Positions 13,474 to 23,829 of a stretch of DNA of 64,000 nt are shown here, in pieces. A program made the position numbers and the translations under genes. The DNA comes from Aromatoleum toluolicum (GTDB lineage: Bacteria; Pseudomonadota; Gammaproteobacteria; Burkholderiales; Rhodocyclaceae), in assembly GCF_012911005.2 (NCBI RefSeq), contig NZ_WTVS01000019.1:25213-89212 (forward strand), given 5' to 3'. The first letter of the stretch is position 1, and each line of letters opens with the position of its first letter. A model generated the notes under the pieces. It did no database searches and was not told the origin of the DNA. It saw only the letters and a program-made list of their open reading frames with translations.

Positions 13474-14712
13474 ATGCCCGTTAACCTCTCGACCCCGGTT
13501 GCCGCGGACCTGCGCCCGGTCGCAGGCGTTCGCCTTGGTGTTGCCGAAGCCGCGATCCGCAAGCTGAACCGTCGCGATCTGACCCTCATCGAAGTTGCGT
13601 CCGGCAGCCGTGTGGCGGGCGTGTTTACGCTCAACCGGTTCTGCGCCGCGCCGGTCCAGGTGTGCAAGGATCACCTTCCCGGCGGCAACGTCCGCGCGCT
13701 CGTGATCAATACCGGCGTCGCCAACGCGGGGACGGGCGAGGAAGGGCTGGCGAACGCCAACGCCACCTGTGCGGCCGTGGCCGGGCTGATGGGCATTGCG
13801 CCCGAGCAGGTCCTGCCGTTTTCCACCGGCGTGATTCTCGAGCCCCTGCCCGTCGACCGCCTGGTGGCCGGACTCCCTGCTGCGCAGGCCAATCTGCGTG
13901 CCGACGGCTGGTTCGATGCGGCGCACGCGATCATGACGACCGATACCGTGGCCAAGGCCGTGTCGCGTCAGGTGACGATCGCGGGGCGCACGGTGACGCT
14001 GACCGGCATCAGCAAGGGCGCGGGCATGATTAAGCCCAACATGGCGACGATGCTCGGCTTCCTCGCGTGCGATGCGGCAATCTCGCAGTCCCTGCTGGAC
14101 GCGCTCGCCCTCGAGGCGGCCGACCTGTCGTTCAACAGCATCACCGTCGACGGCGATACCTCGACCAATGACTCGTTCATCATCATCGCGACCGGCAAGG
14201 CCGGCAACGCCGAGATCAACGATCCGCTGGGCGAGGACTTCGGTGCGCTGCGCGATGCGATCATCGACGTCTCGATCAGCCTCGCCCAGGCGATCGTGCG
14301 CGACGGTGAAGGTGCCACCAAGTTCATGACGATTGCCGTCGAGGGCGGCAAGGACCGCGCCGAGTGCCGCAAGGTGGCCTATGCGATCGGCCAGTCGCCG
14401 CTGGTCAAGACCGCCTTCTTCGCCTCCGACCCCAACCTCGGGCGCATCCTCGCCGCGATCGGCTACGCGGGCATCGACGATCTCGACGTGAGCAGCCTGC
14501 GCGTGTGGCTGGGCAGCGCGCACGAAGAGGTGCTGGTTGCCGAGAACGGTGGCCGTGCGGCAACGTATCGCGAGGACGCCGGTGCGCGCGTCATGAAGGA
14601 ATCCGAGATCACCGTGCGTGTCGATCTTGGCCGCGGCCTCGAGCGCGCCACGGTGTGGACCTGCGACTTTTCCTACGACTACGTGAAGATCAACGCCGAC
14701 TACCGCAGCTGA
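13474..14712 (+). CDS. argJ: Bifunctional glutamate N-acetyltransferase / ornithine acetyltransferase ArgJ
   Basis: Recycles the acetyl group from N-acetylornithine to glutamate in arginine synthesis and can make N-acetylglutamate. The 412-aa chain has the autocleavage site region [16 protein letters not shown], where Thr-like/Ser self-processing gives alpha and beta subunits, and the downstream [10 protein letters not shown] motif. The start at 13474 has GGAG (13463-13466) 7 bases upstream; the longer in-frame start at 13426 is rejected because its N-terminus is proline/arginine-rich and non-family. The 3' end overlaps the convergent cheB gene by 23 bases. Confidence 0.97.
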   Translation: MPVNLSTPVAADLRPVAGVRLGVAEAAIRKLNRRDLTLIEVASGSRVAGVFTLNRFCAAPVQVCKDHLPGGNVRALVINTGVANAGTGEEGLANANATCAAVAGLMGIAPEQVLPFSTGVILEPLPVDRLVAGLPAAQANLRADGWFDAAHAIMTTDTVAKAVSRQVTIAGRTVTLTGISKGAGMIKPNMATMLGFLACDAAISQSLLDALALEAADLSFNSITVDGDTSTNDSFIIIATGKAGNAEINDPLGEDFGALRDAIIDVSISLAQAIVRDGEGATKFMTIAVEGGKDRAECRKVAYAIGQSPLVKTAFFASDPNLGRILAAIGYAGIDDLDVSSLRVWLGSAHEEVLVAENGGRAATYREDAGARVMKESEITVRVDLGRGLERATVWTCDFSYDYVKINADYRS

Positions 14713-15790
14713 ATCTCACCAGCGCGGCGGGGATGTCGTCCAGCGGAAGGACGTTGCCCGCCGCGCCCCTCCGGATCGCCTCCCCGGGCATCCCGAAGAC
14801 GACCGACGAGGCTGCGTCCTGCGCGATCGTTGTGGCGCCCGCGTCGCGCATTTCCAGCAGGCCGCGTGCCCCATCGTCTCCCATGCCCGTCATGATCACA
14901 CCGAGTGCATTGCGACCGGCGAATCGGGCAACCGACCGGAAAAGCACATCGACCGAAGGTCTATGCCGGTTGACGAGGGGACCGTCAACGACTTCGGCGT
15001 AATATTGCGCCCCCGCGCGCTTCACCATCAGGTGCCGACCGCCGGGAGCGATGAGGGCCTGTCCCGGCAAGACGCGGTCATGGTTGCGGGCTTCGCGGAC
15101 GTGTATGGCGCTCACGGCGTCCAGACGCTCGGCGAACATCGCCGTGAAGCGTGCAGGCATGTGCTGGACAACGACGATTCCGGCGACTGTCGCGGGCAGA
15201 CGGGTTAGGACGGCTTCCAGCGCCTGCGTGCCGCCGGTCGACGTGCCGAGCGCGATGATCCTTTCTGTCGTTGCATGCATTTCGCCCGCAGTGCGGGGGC
15301 CGATCAAGGCGTCGGCGCTGAGTTTCGGGGGCGGCGGCGGCAGCGTCGGCCGCGAGAGCGGGCGGAGATTGGCGACGGCGGCGGCGCGGATGGCTGCAAT
15401 GATGTCGTCGGCGGCACCGGCGAGAAAGTCGCGGAGGTTCGCACGGGGTTTTGCGATGACGGTGAAGGCGCCCGCCGTCAGGGCGTCCAGGGCGGTCTTG
15501 CTGCCTTGCTCGGCGACCGACGAGCAGATGATCACCGGCGTCGGGCGCTCCGCCATCAGGTGGCGCAGGAAACTCAGGCCGTCCATGCGCGGCATTGCGA
15601 TGTCCAGGATGATCACATCGGGCCATGCATCGCGCATGCGTCGCAGCGCGAGGATCGGGTCGGAGGCGGTTCCGCCAACCGCCAGGCCGGGGGCGTTTGT
15701 GATCGCGCAGGCGATCGCCTGGCGCGCCACGGCAGAGTCGTCCACGATCATCACCCGGATGGGTGCTGCGAAGCCCCTCCTCGTGTTCAC
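14690..15790 (-). CDS. cheB: Chemotaxis protein-glutamate methylesterase/deamidase CheB
   Basis: Demethylates and deamidates chemoreceptors for adaptation. N-terminal receiver domain ([12 protein letters not shown]; phosphoacceptor Asp63 in [11 protein letters not shown]), a proline-rich linker, and a C-terminal esterase domain with the catalytic Ser in [12 protein letters not shown], His in [11 protein letters not shown] and Asp in [11 protein letters not shown]. 366 aa, with a GTG start at 15790, 10 bases after the cheR stop. It is the last gene of the chemotaxis operon and its tail overlaps argJ on the opposite strand. Confidence 0.97.
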   Translation of the reverse strand: MNTRRGFAAPIRVMIVDDSAVARQAIACAITNAPGLAVGGTASDPILALRRMRDAWPDVIILDIAMPRMDGLSFLRHLMAERPTPVIICSSVAEQGSKTALDALTAGAFTVIAKPRANLRDFLAGAADDIIAAIRAAAVANLRPLSRPTLPPPPPKLSADALIGPRTAGEMHATTERIIALGTSTGGTQALEAVLTRLPATVAGIVVVQHMPARFTAMFAERLDAVSAIHVREARNHDRVLPGQALIAPGGRHLMVKRAGAQYYAEVVDGPLVNRHRPSVDVLFRSVARFAGRNALGVIMTGMGDDGARGLLEMRDAGATTIAQDAASSVVFGMPGEAIRRGAAGNVLPLDDIPAALVRFSCGSRR

Positions 15791-15800
15791 CGCATCGACC

Positions 15801-16640
15801 CTATTGTGGTTTCTGGTAAACGGTTGGCCGCAGCGAGCGCAAACGGTCAGTGATGCCGTTCAGCGATTCGGAGTGGCCGACGATGAAGTAGCCGCCCGGC
15901 TTGAGGCTTGGCAACATGTTCTCGACCACCTTGGTTTTCGTCTCCGCATCGAAGTAGATCATGACATTGCGCAGGAAGATCACGTCGAATTCGCCGATGC
16001 CTGTGATCGGTCCGGTGAGGTTCACCTGTCCGAAGCGTACCCGCTGGCGCAGGTCCGGGCGGACGAGGAGCTTGCCCTCCTGCGATCGAACACCCTTCAT
16101 GCAGTAGCGCCGGAGATATTCCGGCGGGATGCCGTGCGCGCGTTCGAGCGGATAGATGCCGTCCTGGGCGCGGGCGAGCACCGCCAGGCTGATGTCCGAC
16201 GCGAATATCTCCCATGACGTGTTCGGCAGGTTCGCGGCGAGTACCATTGCTATCGTATACGGTTCCTCGCCGCTGGAGCATGCTCCACTCCATATGCGCA
16301 GCGGATTGCTGGTGCGGCGCGCAGGCAGGATGCTATCCCGCAGGTATTCGAAGTGCTGCGGCTCGCGGAAGAAATAGGTTTCGTTCGTGGTGAGGAGGTC
16401 GACAAAAGTCTGCAGTTCGTCGCCGGGGGCCCCCGAGGCGAGCAGGCGGTAATACTCCGAGAAGCTGGTGAAACCGTAATGCTTGAGGCGTTTCGATAGA
16501 CGCCCCACCAGCAGGATCTTTTTTGCCGACGACATGCTGATGCCGGCGATGCGGTAGATGAGGCGCTGGAAGAGTGCGAATTCCTGATCGGTGATCGTGG
16601 CGTCCATGAGGCGACCGTCCGGGTTGGGCGGGAATGGCAT
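15801..16640 (-). CDS. cheR: Chemotaxis protein methyltransferase CheR
   Basis: SAM-dependent methylation of receptor glutamates. The N-terminal helical domain ([18 protein letters not shown]) precedes a Rossmann SAM-binding domain with [19 protein letters not shown], the DIS motif region ([20 protein letters not shown]) and [14 protein letters not shown]. The longest frame gives 279 aa; a second methionine at 16607 (MDATITD) is equally plausible because neither has a strong ribosome-binding site. It sits between cheD and cheB in one operon. Confidence 0.97.
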   Translation of the reverse strand: MPFPPNPDGRLMDATITDQEFALFQRLIYRIAGISMSSAKKILLVGRLSKRLKHYGFTSFSEYYRLLASGAPGDELQTFVDLLTTNETYFFREPQHFEYLRDSILPARRTSNPLRIWSGACSSGEEPYTIAMVLAANLPNTSWEIFASDISLAVLARAQDGIYPLERAHGIPPEYLRRYCMKGVRSQEGKLLVRPDLRQRVRFGQVNLTGPITGIGEFDVIFLRNVMIYFDAETKTKVVENMLPSLKPGGYFIVGHSESLNGITDRLRSLRPTVYQKPQ

Positions 16641-16689
16641 TGTTGCGGGCTTGGCCCGTGCGCGGCGTGTCGGGGAGGCGCGCCGTGTG

Positions 16690-17253
16690 TCAGAACAGTT
16701 CGATGTTCGTCTGGCGGGGTTTTTGCAGCGTACGTTCGTAGCGCTGTTCGGCGTGGATCAGGGAACTCGTCACTTCCTCGCCACGGCGGCAGAACGCATC
16801 GCCCGTGCACGGGTCGAAAACGACCTTGCGCGACCATCGACCGAGGAGGTCAGACGCCACGAGCGGAATGTTCTCGCGCGTGAGCCAGTCGCGGGCGAAG
16901 GTCGCATTTTGCTCGCCGATGTGCACGTGCGTGAGGCCCGCGACGACGGCGCCCCCGCCGAAGACCTTCGCCTGCAGGCGACTGCGTCGTCCGCCGCGTC
17001 CGAGCATGCCGTTGAGCAGGGTTTCCATCGCAAAGTCGCCGCAAAGCAGGGTATCGATGTCCGGTCGCGCATGGCGGCCATCACTGCGTGGCAGCATGAA
17101 GTGGTTCATGCCGCCGATCCGCGACCCCGTGTCCCAAAGACATACCGCCACGCAGGAACCCAGCAGGGTTGCGATCGGGCGTTCGGATTCGACTGCCCAT
17201 CCGCCGGGCCCGATCGTGCGCGCGGTGCGTTCCAGTTCGCGTGGATCGGCCAT
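16690..17253 (-). CDS. cheD: Chemoreceptor glutamine deamidase CheD
   Basis: Deamidates receptor glutamines and in some bacteria helps control CheY-P through CheC-like partners. 187 aa. The catalytic Cys lies in LGSCVAVCLWD, the His in GGMNHFMLPR, and the Thr/Gly region in VFGGGAVVAG. It starts 6 bases after the cheW stop and so is tightly coupled. The C-terminus reads TNIELF, nearly the same as the GNVELF end of the short chemoreceptor encoded at 22092-23390 in the same operon. Confidence 0.96.
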   Translation of the reverse strand: MADPRELERTARTIGPGGWAVESERPIATLLGSCVAVCLWDTGSRIGGMNHFMLPRSDGRHARPDIDTLLCGDFAMETLLNGMLGRGGRRSRLQAKVFGGGAVVAGLTHVHIGEQNATFARDWLTRENIPLVASDLLGRWSRKVVFDPCTGDAFCRRGEEVTSSLIHAEQRYERTLQKPRQTNIELF

Positions 17254-17259
17254 GATGTT

Positions 17260-17832
17260 TCAGGCCGTGGTGCGGTAGGCGCCGTCATCCGCACCGTTGG
17301 CGACATTGGCGAGGGCCCCGATCTCCTCGACCGAGAGGACGCGGTCGATGTTCAGAACGATCACGAACTTGCCTCCCACCTTGCCCATGCCGAGGATGAA
17401 GTCGGTGCGGATCTTCGCGCCGAACGCCGGCGGCGGCTCGATTTCGCTGCCCGGAATCTCCAGCACCTCCGAAACGGCATCGACCATGATGCCGATGTCG
17501 TGGGTGAACTCGCCTTCGCGCACCTCGACGATGACTATGCAGGTGCGCCGCCCGACTTCGCTGCGCCGCCCCTCGAAGCGTGCCGTCGGGTCGATGACCG
17601 GGACGACGGCTCCGCGCAGGTTGATCACTCCGCGAATGAAGGCCGGCATCATCGGAATCTCGGTCAGGTTGCCGTATTCGATGATTTCCTTCACATGCAG
17701 GATCCCGACTGCGAACATCTCGCCCGACAGCGAAAACGTGAGGTACTGCTGTGCGCCCTGTGCGGCATCGTGGACCGAAGCCGGGGCTGGCGTGGGCACC
17801 GAAGCCCTGGTGGAGGTCGTGAGCTGGGTCAT
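17260..17832 (-). CDS. cheW: Chemotaxis adaptor protein CheW
   Basis: Couples receptors to CheA. The CheW fold is evident (QQYLTFSLSGEMFAVGILHVKEIIEY ... MPAFIRGVINLRGAVVPVIDP ... VDAVSEVLEIPGSEIEPPP). I choose the ATG at 17832 (190 aa): on the coding strand a GGAG lies 6 bases upstream, and the upstream receptor stop is 13 bases before it. A start at 17871 would overlap the receptor gene. The N-terminal 30 residues are low-complexity Thr/Ala/Pro. Confidence 0.96.
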   Translation of the reverse strand: MTQLTTSTRASVPTPAPASVHDAAQGAQQYLTFSLSGEMFAVGILHVKEIIEYGNLTEIPMMPAFIRGVINLRGAVVPVIDPTARFEGRRSEVGRRTCIVIVEVREGEFTHDIGIMVDAVSEVLEIPGSEIEPPPAFGAKIRTDFILGMGKVGGKFVIVLNIDRVLSVEEIGALANVANGADDGAYRTTA

Positions 17833-17845
17833 CACTGGCTCCATG

Positions 17846-19486
17846 TCAGAAGCGCTCGAAGTCGCGCTCACCGACTGCGACGGCCTGACGCATGGCCATC
17901 TGGCGGACGGGGGCCGGTGCGGCGGAAGCGGCGGGTGCCGCCGACGCCACGCGCAGGGCCGGGCGTGCGCTGCGTGCCGCGGACGAACCCTGTTCGAGCT
18001 GAAAGAACGACATCAGCTGCTGCAATTGTTCGGCTTGTGCGCCCATTTCCTCGGCTGTCGCGGCGAGCTCCTCGGATGCCGAGGCGTTCTGTTGCGTAGC
18101 CTGGTTGAGCTGTCCCATGGCGCCGTTGATCTGGCCGACGCCGGCAGTCTGCTCCTGCGAGGCGGCGGCGATTTCCTGGACCAGATCGGAAGTCTTCTTG
18201 ATCGACGGCACCATCTCATGGAGCAGCGAGCCAGCGCGTTCGGCGAGCTTGACGGACGAGCCCGCAAGGTTGCCGATTTCCTGCGCGGCGACCTGCGAGC
18301 GTTCGGCGAGCTTGCGCACTTCCGCGGCGACAACCGCGAAGCCCTTGCCGTGTTCGCCGGCGCGGGCCGCCTCGATTGCGGCGTTCAGCGCTAGCAGGTT
18401 GGTCTGGTAGGCGATGTCGTCGATGATGGAAATCTTCTCGGCGATGGACTTCATCGCTTCGACGGTTTCCGTGACGGCGGCGCCGCCTTCGCCGGCCTCG
18501 ACGGCGGCCTTCGAGGCCATGCCGTCCGTGACCTTGGCGTTCTCGGTGTTCTGGGCGATCGACGCGGTCATCTGCTCCATGCTGGAAGTGGTTTCTTCGA
18601 CCGAAGCCGCCTGCTCGGACGAGGATTGCGATAGTGACTGTGCGGTGGCGGATACCTGACCCGCCGCGTTAGAAAGATTGTCGGCGGCGGTGCGGACTTC
18701 GCTGATCGTTCCCGCGAGCTTGTTCACCATGTTCTGCATCGCAGCCATTAGCTGGCCGACTTCGTCCTTCGAATTCGCCTCGACCCGCACGGTCAGGTCG
18801 CCATCCGCGAGGCGGTTGGCCGCACCGACCGCCTCGCCAACCGGGCGGGTGATCGAGATCGTGACCCACCATGCAAACGCGGCAGCGAGGACGAACGCCG
18901 CGATCGCGATCGCGACGATGATGTTCTGCGTCTGGGTGGCTACACCGACCGCCTCTTTGCCCGATTCGTGCATCAGCTCGGTCTGGCGTTCGATCAGTTT
19001 GTTGATCGCTTCGAGGTAATCGGCTTGGCTCTTGCGCATCGAGCCCATGAGAAGGTCAATCGCGTCCTGCTTCTTGCCGTCATTGATCAGGCCCGTGAGT
19101 TTCGCGAGATCGCTGCGGTAGTGCGTGCGCGTCTCGGTCATCGTGGCCAGCAGTTTCTTGCCGTCCGGGGTCGTAATCGTGCGCTCTAGATTTTCGATGC
19201 GTTCGGAAATGCGCTTGGAGGCGTCGGGGATGCGTGCGAGTTCCTTCTGCACGTCAGTGGCGCTGCTGACAAGCACGGCGTTGCGGGTCGCACGTGCGAC
19301 GAGGTTAACTTGATCGATGATGTCGTTGGCCCAGACCGTCTCGGGGAATTTGTCGTTTGCCAAGTCATCGACCGCGCCGCTGATCTGCCCGACGCGCACG
19401 TAGGACACCATGGACAGGATAGCGAGCATTAGCAGGACGAAGCCGAAGCCCAGCCCGAGGCGGATCCCGATTCGAAGGTTCTTCAT
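17846..19486 (-). CDS. Methyl-accepting chemotaxis protein (four-helix-bundle sensor)
   Basis: Transmembrane chemoreceptor. TM1 (about residues 6-28, [21 protein letters not shown]), a periplasmic 4HB-type sensor of about 160 residues, TM2 ([19 protein letters not shown]), a HAMP domain ([22 protein letters not shown]), and the cytoplasmic signalling domain with the hairpin tip [24 protein letters not shown]. The Ala/Pro-rich C-terminus ends GERDFERF, not a CheR-binding NWETF-type pentapeptide. I choose the methionine at 19486 (MKNLRIG); 19501 is five codons longer. The ligand cannot be read from the sequence. It lies between cheA and cheW. Confidence 0.95.
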   Translation of the reverse strand: MKNLRIGIRLGLGFGFVLLMLAILSMVSYVRVGQISGAVDDLANDKFPETVWANDIIDQVNLVARATRNAVLVSSATDVQKELARIPDASKRISERIENLERTITTPDGKKLLATMTETRTHYRSDLAKLTGLINDGKKQDAIDLLMGSMRKSQADYLEAINKLIERQTELMHESGKEAVGVATQTQNIIVAIAIAAFVLAAAFAWWVTISITRPVGEAVGAANRLADGDLTVRVEANSKDEVGQLMAAMQNMVNKLAGTISEVRTAADNLSNAAGQVSATAQSLSQSSSEQAASVEETTSSMEQMTASIAQNTENAKVTDGMASKAAVEAGEGGAAVTETVEAMKSIAEKISIIDDIAYQTNLLALNAAIEAARAGEHGKGFAVVAAEVRKLAERSQVAAQEIGNLAGSSVKLAERAGSLLHEMVPSIKKTSDLVQEIAAASQEQTAGVGQINGAMGQLNQATQQNASASEELAATAEEMGAQAEQLQQLMSFFQLEQGSSAARSARPALRVASAAPAASAAPAPVRQMAMRQAVAVGERDFERF

Positions 19487-19541
19487 GTTATTGACTCCCA
19501 CGTGTTTGCGATGAGTGATTATTGCGGTCGATCCGTTCCGC

Positions 19542-21743
19542 TTAACGGACGGCGGAGGTGGTGAGACAGACGCTTCGCTCGCGCCGCGACGCGATGTCGA
19601 CCAAGGCCGGCACGTCGAGGATCAGTGCCACGTCGCCCGAGCCGAGGATGGTCGACCCCCCGATCCCGCGCAGGTGACGGAAGAGGGCGCCGAGCGGTTT
19701 GATGACGGTCTGGAACTCCCCGTGCAGCTTGTCGATGACGATGCCGACCTTGCTGCCGGCGTACTGCACCACGACTACGCTGCGGCGGGACGGGGGCTCG
19801 CCGTCGATTTCGAACAGTTCGCGCAGATTGACGAAGGGCAGCACTTCGCCGCGCAGGTTGAGGTAGTTGCGGTCCAGCCGCTCTGCGCCGAGTTCGATGC
19901 ACTCGACGACGGAGTCGAGCGGGATCACGTAGGAGGATTTATCGACGCTGGTGAGGAAACCATCGATGATTGCCAGCGTCAGCGGCAGGCGGATCGTGAA
20001 GGTCGAGCCCTCGCCGTCGCGCGTTGAGACCGTGATCGTGCCACGCAGCGCCTGGATATTGCGGCGTACGACATCCATGCCGACGCCGCGTCCGGAAATG
20101 TTCGTGACCTTTTCGGCGGTCGAAAATCCGGCTTCGAAGATCAGGTTGATGAGTTCGTCGTCGCCAAGAGGCATCGACTCGTCGATCAGCCCTTTCTCGA
20201 TCGCCTTGTGGCGAATGCGCTCGCGCGAGAGCCCGCTACCGTCGTCGCTTACCTCGATGACGATCGAACCCGAATCATGATAGGCATTCAGCCCCACCCT
20301 GCCTTTCTTGCTCTTGCCGCGAGCGAGTCGCACCGCCGCCGGTTCGATGCCGTGGTCGATCGCATTGCGCACGAGGTGCATGAGCGGATCGCCCAGCTTT
20401 TCCACGACCGACTTGTCGAGTTCGGTCTCGGCCCCGGTCACCACCAGCGCGATGTCTTTGCCGAGCTCGCGCGAGGCGTCGCGCACGACCCGGTTGAAGC
20501 GGTTGAAGGTTTCGCCGATCTGAACCATGCGCAGTTGCAGTGCCGCATCGCGGATGTTCTCGACAAGGCGGGACAGCACCGACGTGCTCTCCACGAGTTC
20601 GACCTGTCCGCTCTTCTGTGCGAGGAGGTTCGCACTCGCACCCGCGATCACGAGTTCGCCGACGAGGTCGATCAACTGGTCGAGCTTGTCGGCCTGCACG
20701 CGAACCATGCGCGACTCGATCGCCTTCTTCTCGCTTACGGCGGCCTGACGCGAGGCTGCGGCCTCGACGACCTCGCGATGCACGACCTGCTGTTCGACGA
20801 GCACTTCGCCGATGGGCGGAGCTGGCAGCGCCTGCGCATCGTCGAACTCTCCCTCGGCTGCGGGCAGAGCAGGGGGCTGCTGTGCGGCGAGGCCCGCATC
20901 GAGCTCCGCCGGTGTCAGGGCTCCGCAACGCAGCAGCATTTCGCCCAGGCGCATCGTGTCCTCGGGCAATTCGTTGATCAGCTGGATGTAGTCCTGCACC
21001 TTCGATCGGGGCGGCAGGATGCGCAGGCTGCAGTCGTCGCGCACGAATTCGAACACGTGTTCGATCTCGGCCTTGCTGGCGCGGGTCTGGAGACGGATCT
21101 CGAAGCCGAGATAGCACGATTCGGGGTCCATCTGCTCGGCAGGTGGGATTGCATCGCTGATCGTTTCGAGCGACAGGATTTCGCCCAGCGTGCCCAGGTA
21201 GCGCAGGAAGGACAGCGGATCCATGCCGCCACGCAATACGTTCTCGCCGAAGCGCACCGAGATGTGCCAGCCGTCGGTGGAAACCACGCCACCGCCGCAA
21301 CTGCGGACTTCCGGCGGGCGTTCGGCCGGCACGCCACCTTCCTCCGTCGCTTCGTCGGGCGGCACACATCGCCGCAGCGCCGCGGTCAATTCGTCACCGC
21401 GGGAGAGCACCTCTGCCAATGGTTCCGCCTGTCCGCTTGCAAGGGTGTCGAGGAGGGCACCGAGCTGATCGCAGCACGATAGCAGCAGCGTCGCCAGTTC
21501 GCCCGTGACGGGAATGCGGCCGTTGCGCAACAGATCGAGGAGGTTCTCCACCTGGTGCGTGAAGTTTTCGATGAAATGGCATTCGATGACGCCCGAACCG
21601 CCCTTGATCGTGTGTGCGGCGCGGAATATGCCGTTGAGGTTGTCGCCGTCGTCGGGGGCTTGTTCCAGGCGCAGCAGGCCTGCCTCCATCTCCGCGAGCA
21701 TGTCGCGGCTTTCGGTGACAAAAGTGCTGGTGAGTTCGTCCAT
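19542..21743 (-). CDS. cheA: Chemotaxis histidine kinase CheA
   Basis: Central kinase of the array, 733 aa. P1 Hpt domain with phosphorylated His44 ([11 protein letters not shown]); a P2-like region around residues 155-245 that starts [20 protein letters not shown]; dimerisation P3 ([17 protein letters not shown]); P4 ATPase with N box [23 protein letters not shown] and [12 protein letters not shown]; CheW-like P5 ([16 protein letters not shown] ... [15 protein letters not shown]). The linker at residues 265-334 holds two LGExL...L..Q repeats (see findings). It is downstream of the STAS gene in the che operon. Confidence 0.97.
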   Translation of the reverse strand: MDELTSTFVTESRDMLAEMEAGLLRLEQAPDDGDNLNGIFRAAHTIKGGSGVIECHFIENFTHQVENLLDLLRNGRIPVTGELATLLLSCCDQLGALLDTLASGQAEPLAEVLSRGDELTAALRRCVPPDEATEEGGVPAERPPEVRSCGGGVVSTDGWHISVRFGENVLRGGMDPLSFLRYLGTLGEILSLETISDAIPPAEQMDPESCYLGFEIRLQTRASKAEIEHVFEFVRDDCSLRILPPRSKVQDYIQLINELPEDTMRLGEMLLRCGALTPAELDAGLAAQQPPALPAAEGEFDDAQALPAPPIGEVLVEQQVVHREVVEAAASRQAAVSEKKAIESRMVRVQADKLDQLIDLVGELVIAGASANLLAQKSGQVELVESTSVLSRLVENIRDAALQLRMVQIGETFNRFNRVVRDASRELGKDIALVVTGAETELDKSVVEKLGDPLMHLVRNAIDHGIEPAAVRLARGKSKKGRVGLNAYHDSGSIVIEVSDDGSGLSRERIRHKAIEKGLIDESMPLGDDELINLIFEAGFSTAEKVTNISGRGVGMDVVRRNIQALRGTITVSTRDGEGSTFTIRLPLTLAIIDGFLTSVDKSSYVIPLDSVVECIELGAERLDRNYLNLRGEVLPFVNLRELFEIDGEPPSRRSVVVVQYAGSKVGIVIDKLHGEFQTVIKPLGALFRHLRGIGGSTILGSGDVALILDVPALVDIASRRERSVCLTTSAVR

Positions 21744-21760
21744 GTCGTAAGTCCCCGCGC

Positions 21761-22081
21761 TCAGGCCGGAATCACCATCGGGTCGCCAAACGCGGCCGCG
21801 AGGTTGCAGAAATCGATCGCTTGCCGCACGGCAGCGCTGTGACCGCTGAGGGCCAGTTGTTTGCCGCTGGCGCGGGCTTCGCGTTTCAGCAGGATCAACA
21901 ACTGCAGGCCGGCGGTGTCGATGTCGCCGACCGCGGACAGGTCGATCTCGAGGTTCTCGGTTTCGCCGAGGGCATGCAGCAGCGCGTCCTTGTGTTCGCT
22001 GGCGCGATAGATCGTCATGTCCGTATCGAGCATGATTCGTGAAGGCCGGCCGGGCATCGGTGTCGCTGTTTCGGTAGTCAT
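21761..22081 (-). CDS. STAS-domain protein
   Basis: A 106-aa single-domain STAS protein (anti-sigma-factor-antagonist fold): LDTDMTIYRASEHKDALLHAL, then NLEIDLSAVGDIDTAGLQLLILLKR, where the D-T-A-G-L segment corresponds to the usual phosphorylatable Ser/Thr loop. The methionine at 22081 is chosen because GGAAG precedes it closely; upstream starts would run into the receptor gene, whose stop is at 22092-22094. It sits between the short receptor and cheA, so it is probably a signalling accessory of this chemosensory system. Its kinase or phosphatase partner is not in the window. Confidence 0.88.
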   Translation of the reverse strand: MTTETATPMPGRPSRIMLDTDMTIYRASEHKDALLHALGETENLEIDLSAVGDIDTAGLQLLILLKREARASGKQLALSGHSAAVRQAIDFCNLAAAFGDPMVIPA

Positions 22082-22091
22082 GGCGCTTCCG

Positions 22092-23390
22092 TCAGAAGAG
22101 TTCCACATTGCCAGCCGAGGCGCTCGCGACAGCTGCCGGCGCGTTCCCGCCCCGCATCGCGGCGTCGTGCGTGTGGCGCTGCTGGTTCATCACGTAGCTG
22201 TCGAAGATCTCCGCGAGCTGCGTCGATAGCGGCACCACAGAGTCCTCGCTTGACGCATCCTCGCCACGCTCGAGCACGTCCGCGAGCGCTTCGGTGTGCG
22301 CGTCCAGACGTTGCAGTGCCTTGATCACATGCTCGATCTGCTGCCGCGTTACGTCCTGGAACTGGACGCTGGCCATCGCGTGGACGAACATTTCGGACAG
22401 GCGGCTGCTGCTCGCGGTAATGGTGCCGAGGGTGCTCCGCTCCCGTTCGTTCAGGTGCGCATACGACTCGCCCAGCGAACTGAGTTGCTCGGCAAAGCGG
22501 TGCAGGCTGTCCTGTTCCTCGCCGATGTGGCTGTTGGCGGCCTTGTCGCGGTACTGGCCTTCGATCGATGCCGCGACCGAGATGATGCCGTCGTTGATCT
22601 TCCTGACCGCCGCCTCGGTTTCCTGCGAGAGCTTGCGCACCTCGTCCGCCACCACCGCAAAGCCGCGTCCCGATTCGCCCGCCCGCGCTGCCTCGATGGC
22701 GGCGTTCAAGGCGAGCAGATTGGTTTGCCCGGCGATGTGCTTGATCAGCTCCACCAGCGATTGCAGCGAGCGGGTCTCGCGCACCGCGGCCGCGGCGCGT
22801 TCCTCGTCCAGTCGCGCTTCCTCGATTCGGCTCTGAATGAACGCTTCGAGACGCGCGATCAGATCACGGTTCTCGTCGATCTGGTGTGCGGACTGTTCGG
22901 ACATCGATTCCGACTCGGCGGCCTCGTTGGCTACGAAACGGTTGAGTTCGGAAACCACCTCGTCGATGGTCTGCAGGCGCATCGTCAGCTCGCAAGCAGC
23001 CGTCTCCGTCTGTTCGGTGACGCTGACCAGATGCCGTGACAGCACCTGCGTGTAGGTCGGAATTTCGCGCAGCTCCGGCACCGCAATGCGCCTGCATGCC
23101 CTGCTGGACGGGCAATGGAGGTTCTCGTCCTTCAGGTCTGGTTCCAAGCCGAAGCAGGTGTCCTGGTAAAGACCGGACGACAGTGCGCGCTGCATCGCAG
23201 TGAAGATGACGACGACAACGGCGACAGCCGCGGTGTCGAGAGTCCGGTCGGAGATGCCGAGGGCCTCGTGGTACCAGTCATGCATGAGGAAATGCAGCAG
23301 GGCGATCGTCACCACGGACGCGATCCCGGCGACCAGCGACCGCTTGCGATAGACCCGGTAACGTTCGCCGAGAGGGCTGTGCGCACTCAT
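22092..23390 (-). CDS. Short chemoreceptor-like protein with CheZ-like C-terminal motif
   Basis: A 432-aa MCP-signalling-domain protein. Two N-terminal transmembrane helices (about 19-36 and 52-68) are separated by only about 15 residues, so there is almost no periplasmic sensor. A cytoplasmic stretch with Cys79, Cys93 and Cys99 follows, then a coiled region and the receptor hairpin tip ([28 protein letters not shown]). After the hairpin comes [16 protein letters not shown] at residues 344-359, resembling the CheZ phosphatase helix (DFQDLTGQ), and the chain ends GNVELF. No HAMP is seen. It is the second gene of the che operon, after cheY. Confidence 0.88.
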   Translation of the reverse strand: MSAHSPLGERYRVYRKRSLVAGIASVVTIALLHFLMHDWYHEALGISDRTLDTAAVAVVVVIFTAMQRALSSGLYQDTCFGLEPDLKDENLHCPSSRACRRIAVPELREIPTYTQVLSRHLVSVTEQTETAACELTMRLQTIDEVVSELNRFVANEAAESESMSEQSAHQIDENRDLIARLEAFIQSRIEEARLDEERAAAAVRETRSLQSLVELIKHIAGQTNLLALNAAIEAARAGESGRGFAVVADEVRKLSQETEAAVRKINDGIISVAASIEGQYRDKAANSHIGEEQDSLHRFAEQLSSLGESYAHLNERERSTLGTITASSSRLSEMFVHAMASVQFQDVTRQQIEHVIKALQRLDAHTEALADVLERGEDASSEDSVVPLSTQLAEIFDSYVMNQQRHTHDAAMRGGNAPAAVASASAGNVELF

Positions 23391-23403
23391 GGCCGGCTCC
23401 TTC

Positions 23404-23772
23404 TTACTTGATCACGAGCTTGATCGTGTTGAGCAGTTCGTCGGCGGTCGCCGGCTTCACGATCCAGCCGGAAGCCCCTGCTGCCTTGGCTTCCATCTTG
23501 CGGCTCTGCTGTGATTCGGTGGTGAGGAACAGGATCGGCATGAATTTGTACGCGGGCAGCTTGCGCACCTCGCGGATCAGTTCGATGCCGTTCATCCCGG
23601 GCATGTTGAGGTCAGTGATGAGCAGGTCGGCACGCACCGAGGCGCCGAATTTCTTCAATGCCTCCTCCGCGCTGGCCGCCTTTTCGACTGCAAAACCCGC
23701 CTTTGTCAGGATGCCCGAGATGCTCAGCAGGATCGTTGCCGAGTCGTCAACAAGAAAGACTGTCTTGGACAT
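23404..23772 (-). CDS. cheY: CheY-like single-domain response regulator
   Basis: A 122-aa receiver domain: [17 protein letters not shown] with the acidic pair Asp9-Asp10, phosphoacceptor Asp54 in [13 protein letters not shown], Thr at FLTTES and Lys in [11 protein letters not shown]. The start at 23772 follows GGGAAG; the longer frame from 23802 is not needed. As first gene of the operon it is the likely output to the motor or another target. Several beta- and gammaproteobacterial systems have more than one CheY, so the output need not be flagellar. Confidence 0.93.
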   Translation of the reverse strand: MSKTVFLVDDSATILLSISGILTKAGFAVEKAASAEEALKKFGASVRADLLITDLNMPGMNGIELIREVRKLPAYKFMPILFLTTESQQSRKMEAKAAGASGWIVKPATADELLNTIKLVIK

Positions 23773-23829
23773 ATTTGCGCTTCCCATTTCCCTGCGCCGC
23801 ATATGCGATTGGGCTCGCTGCGACGTGCA

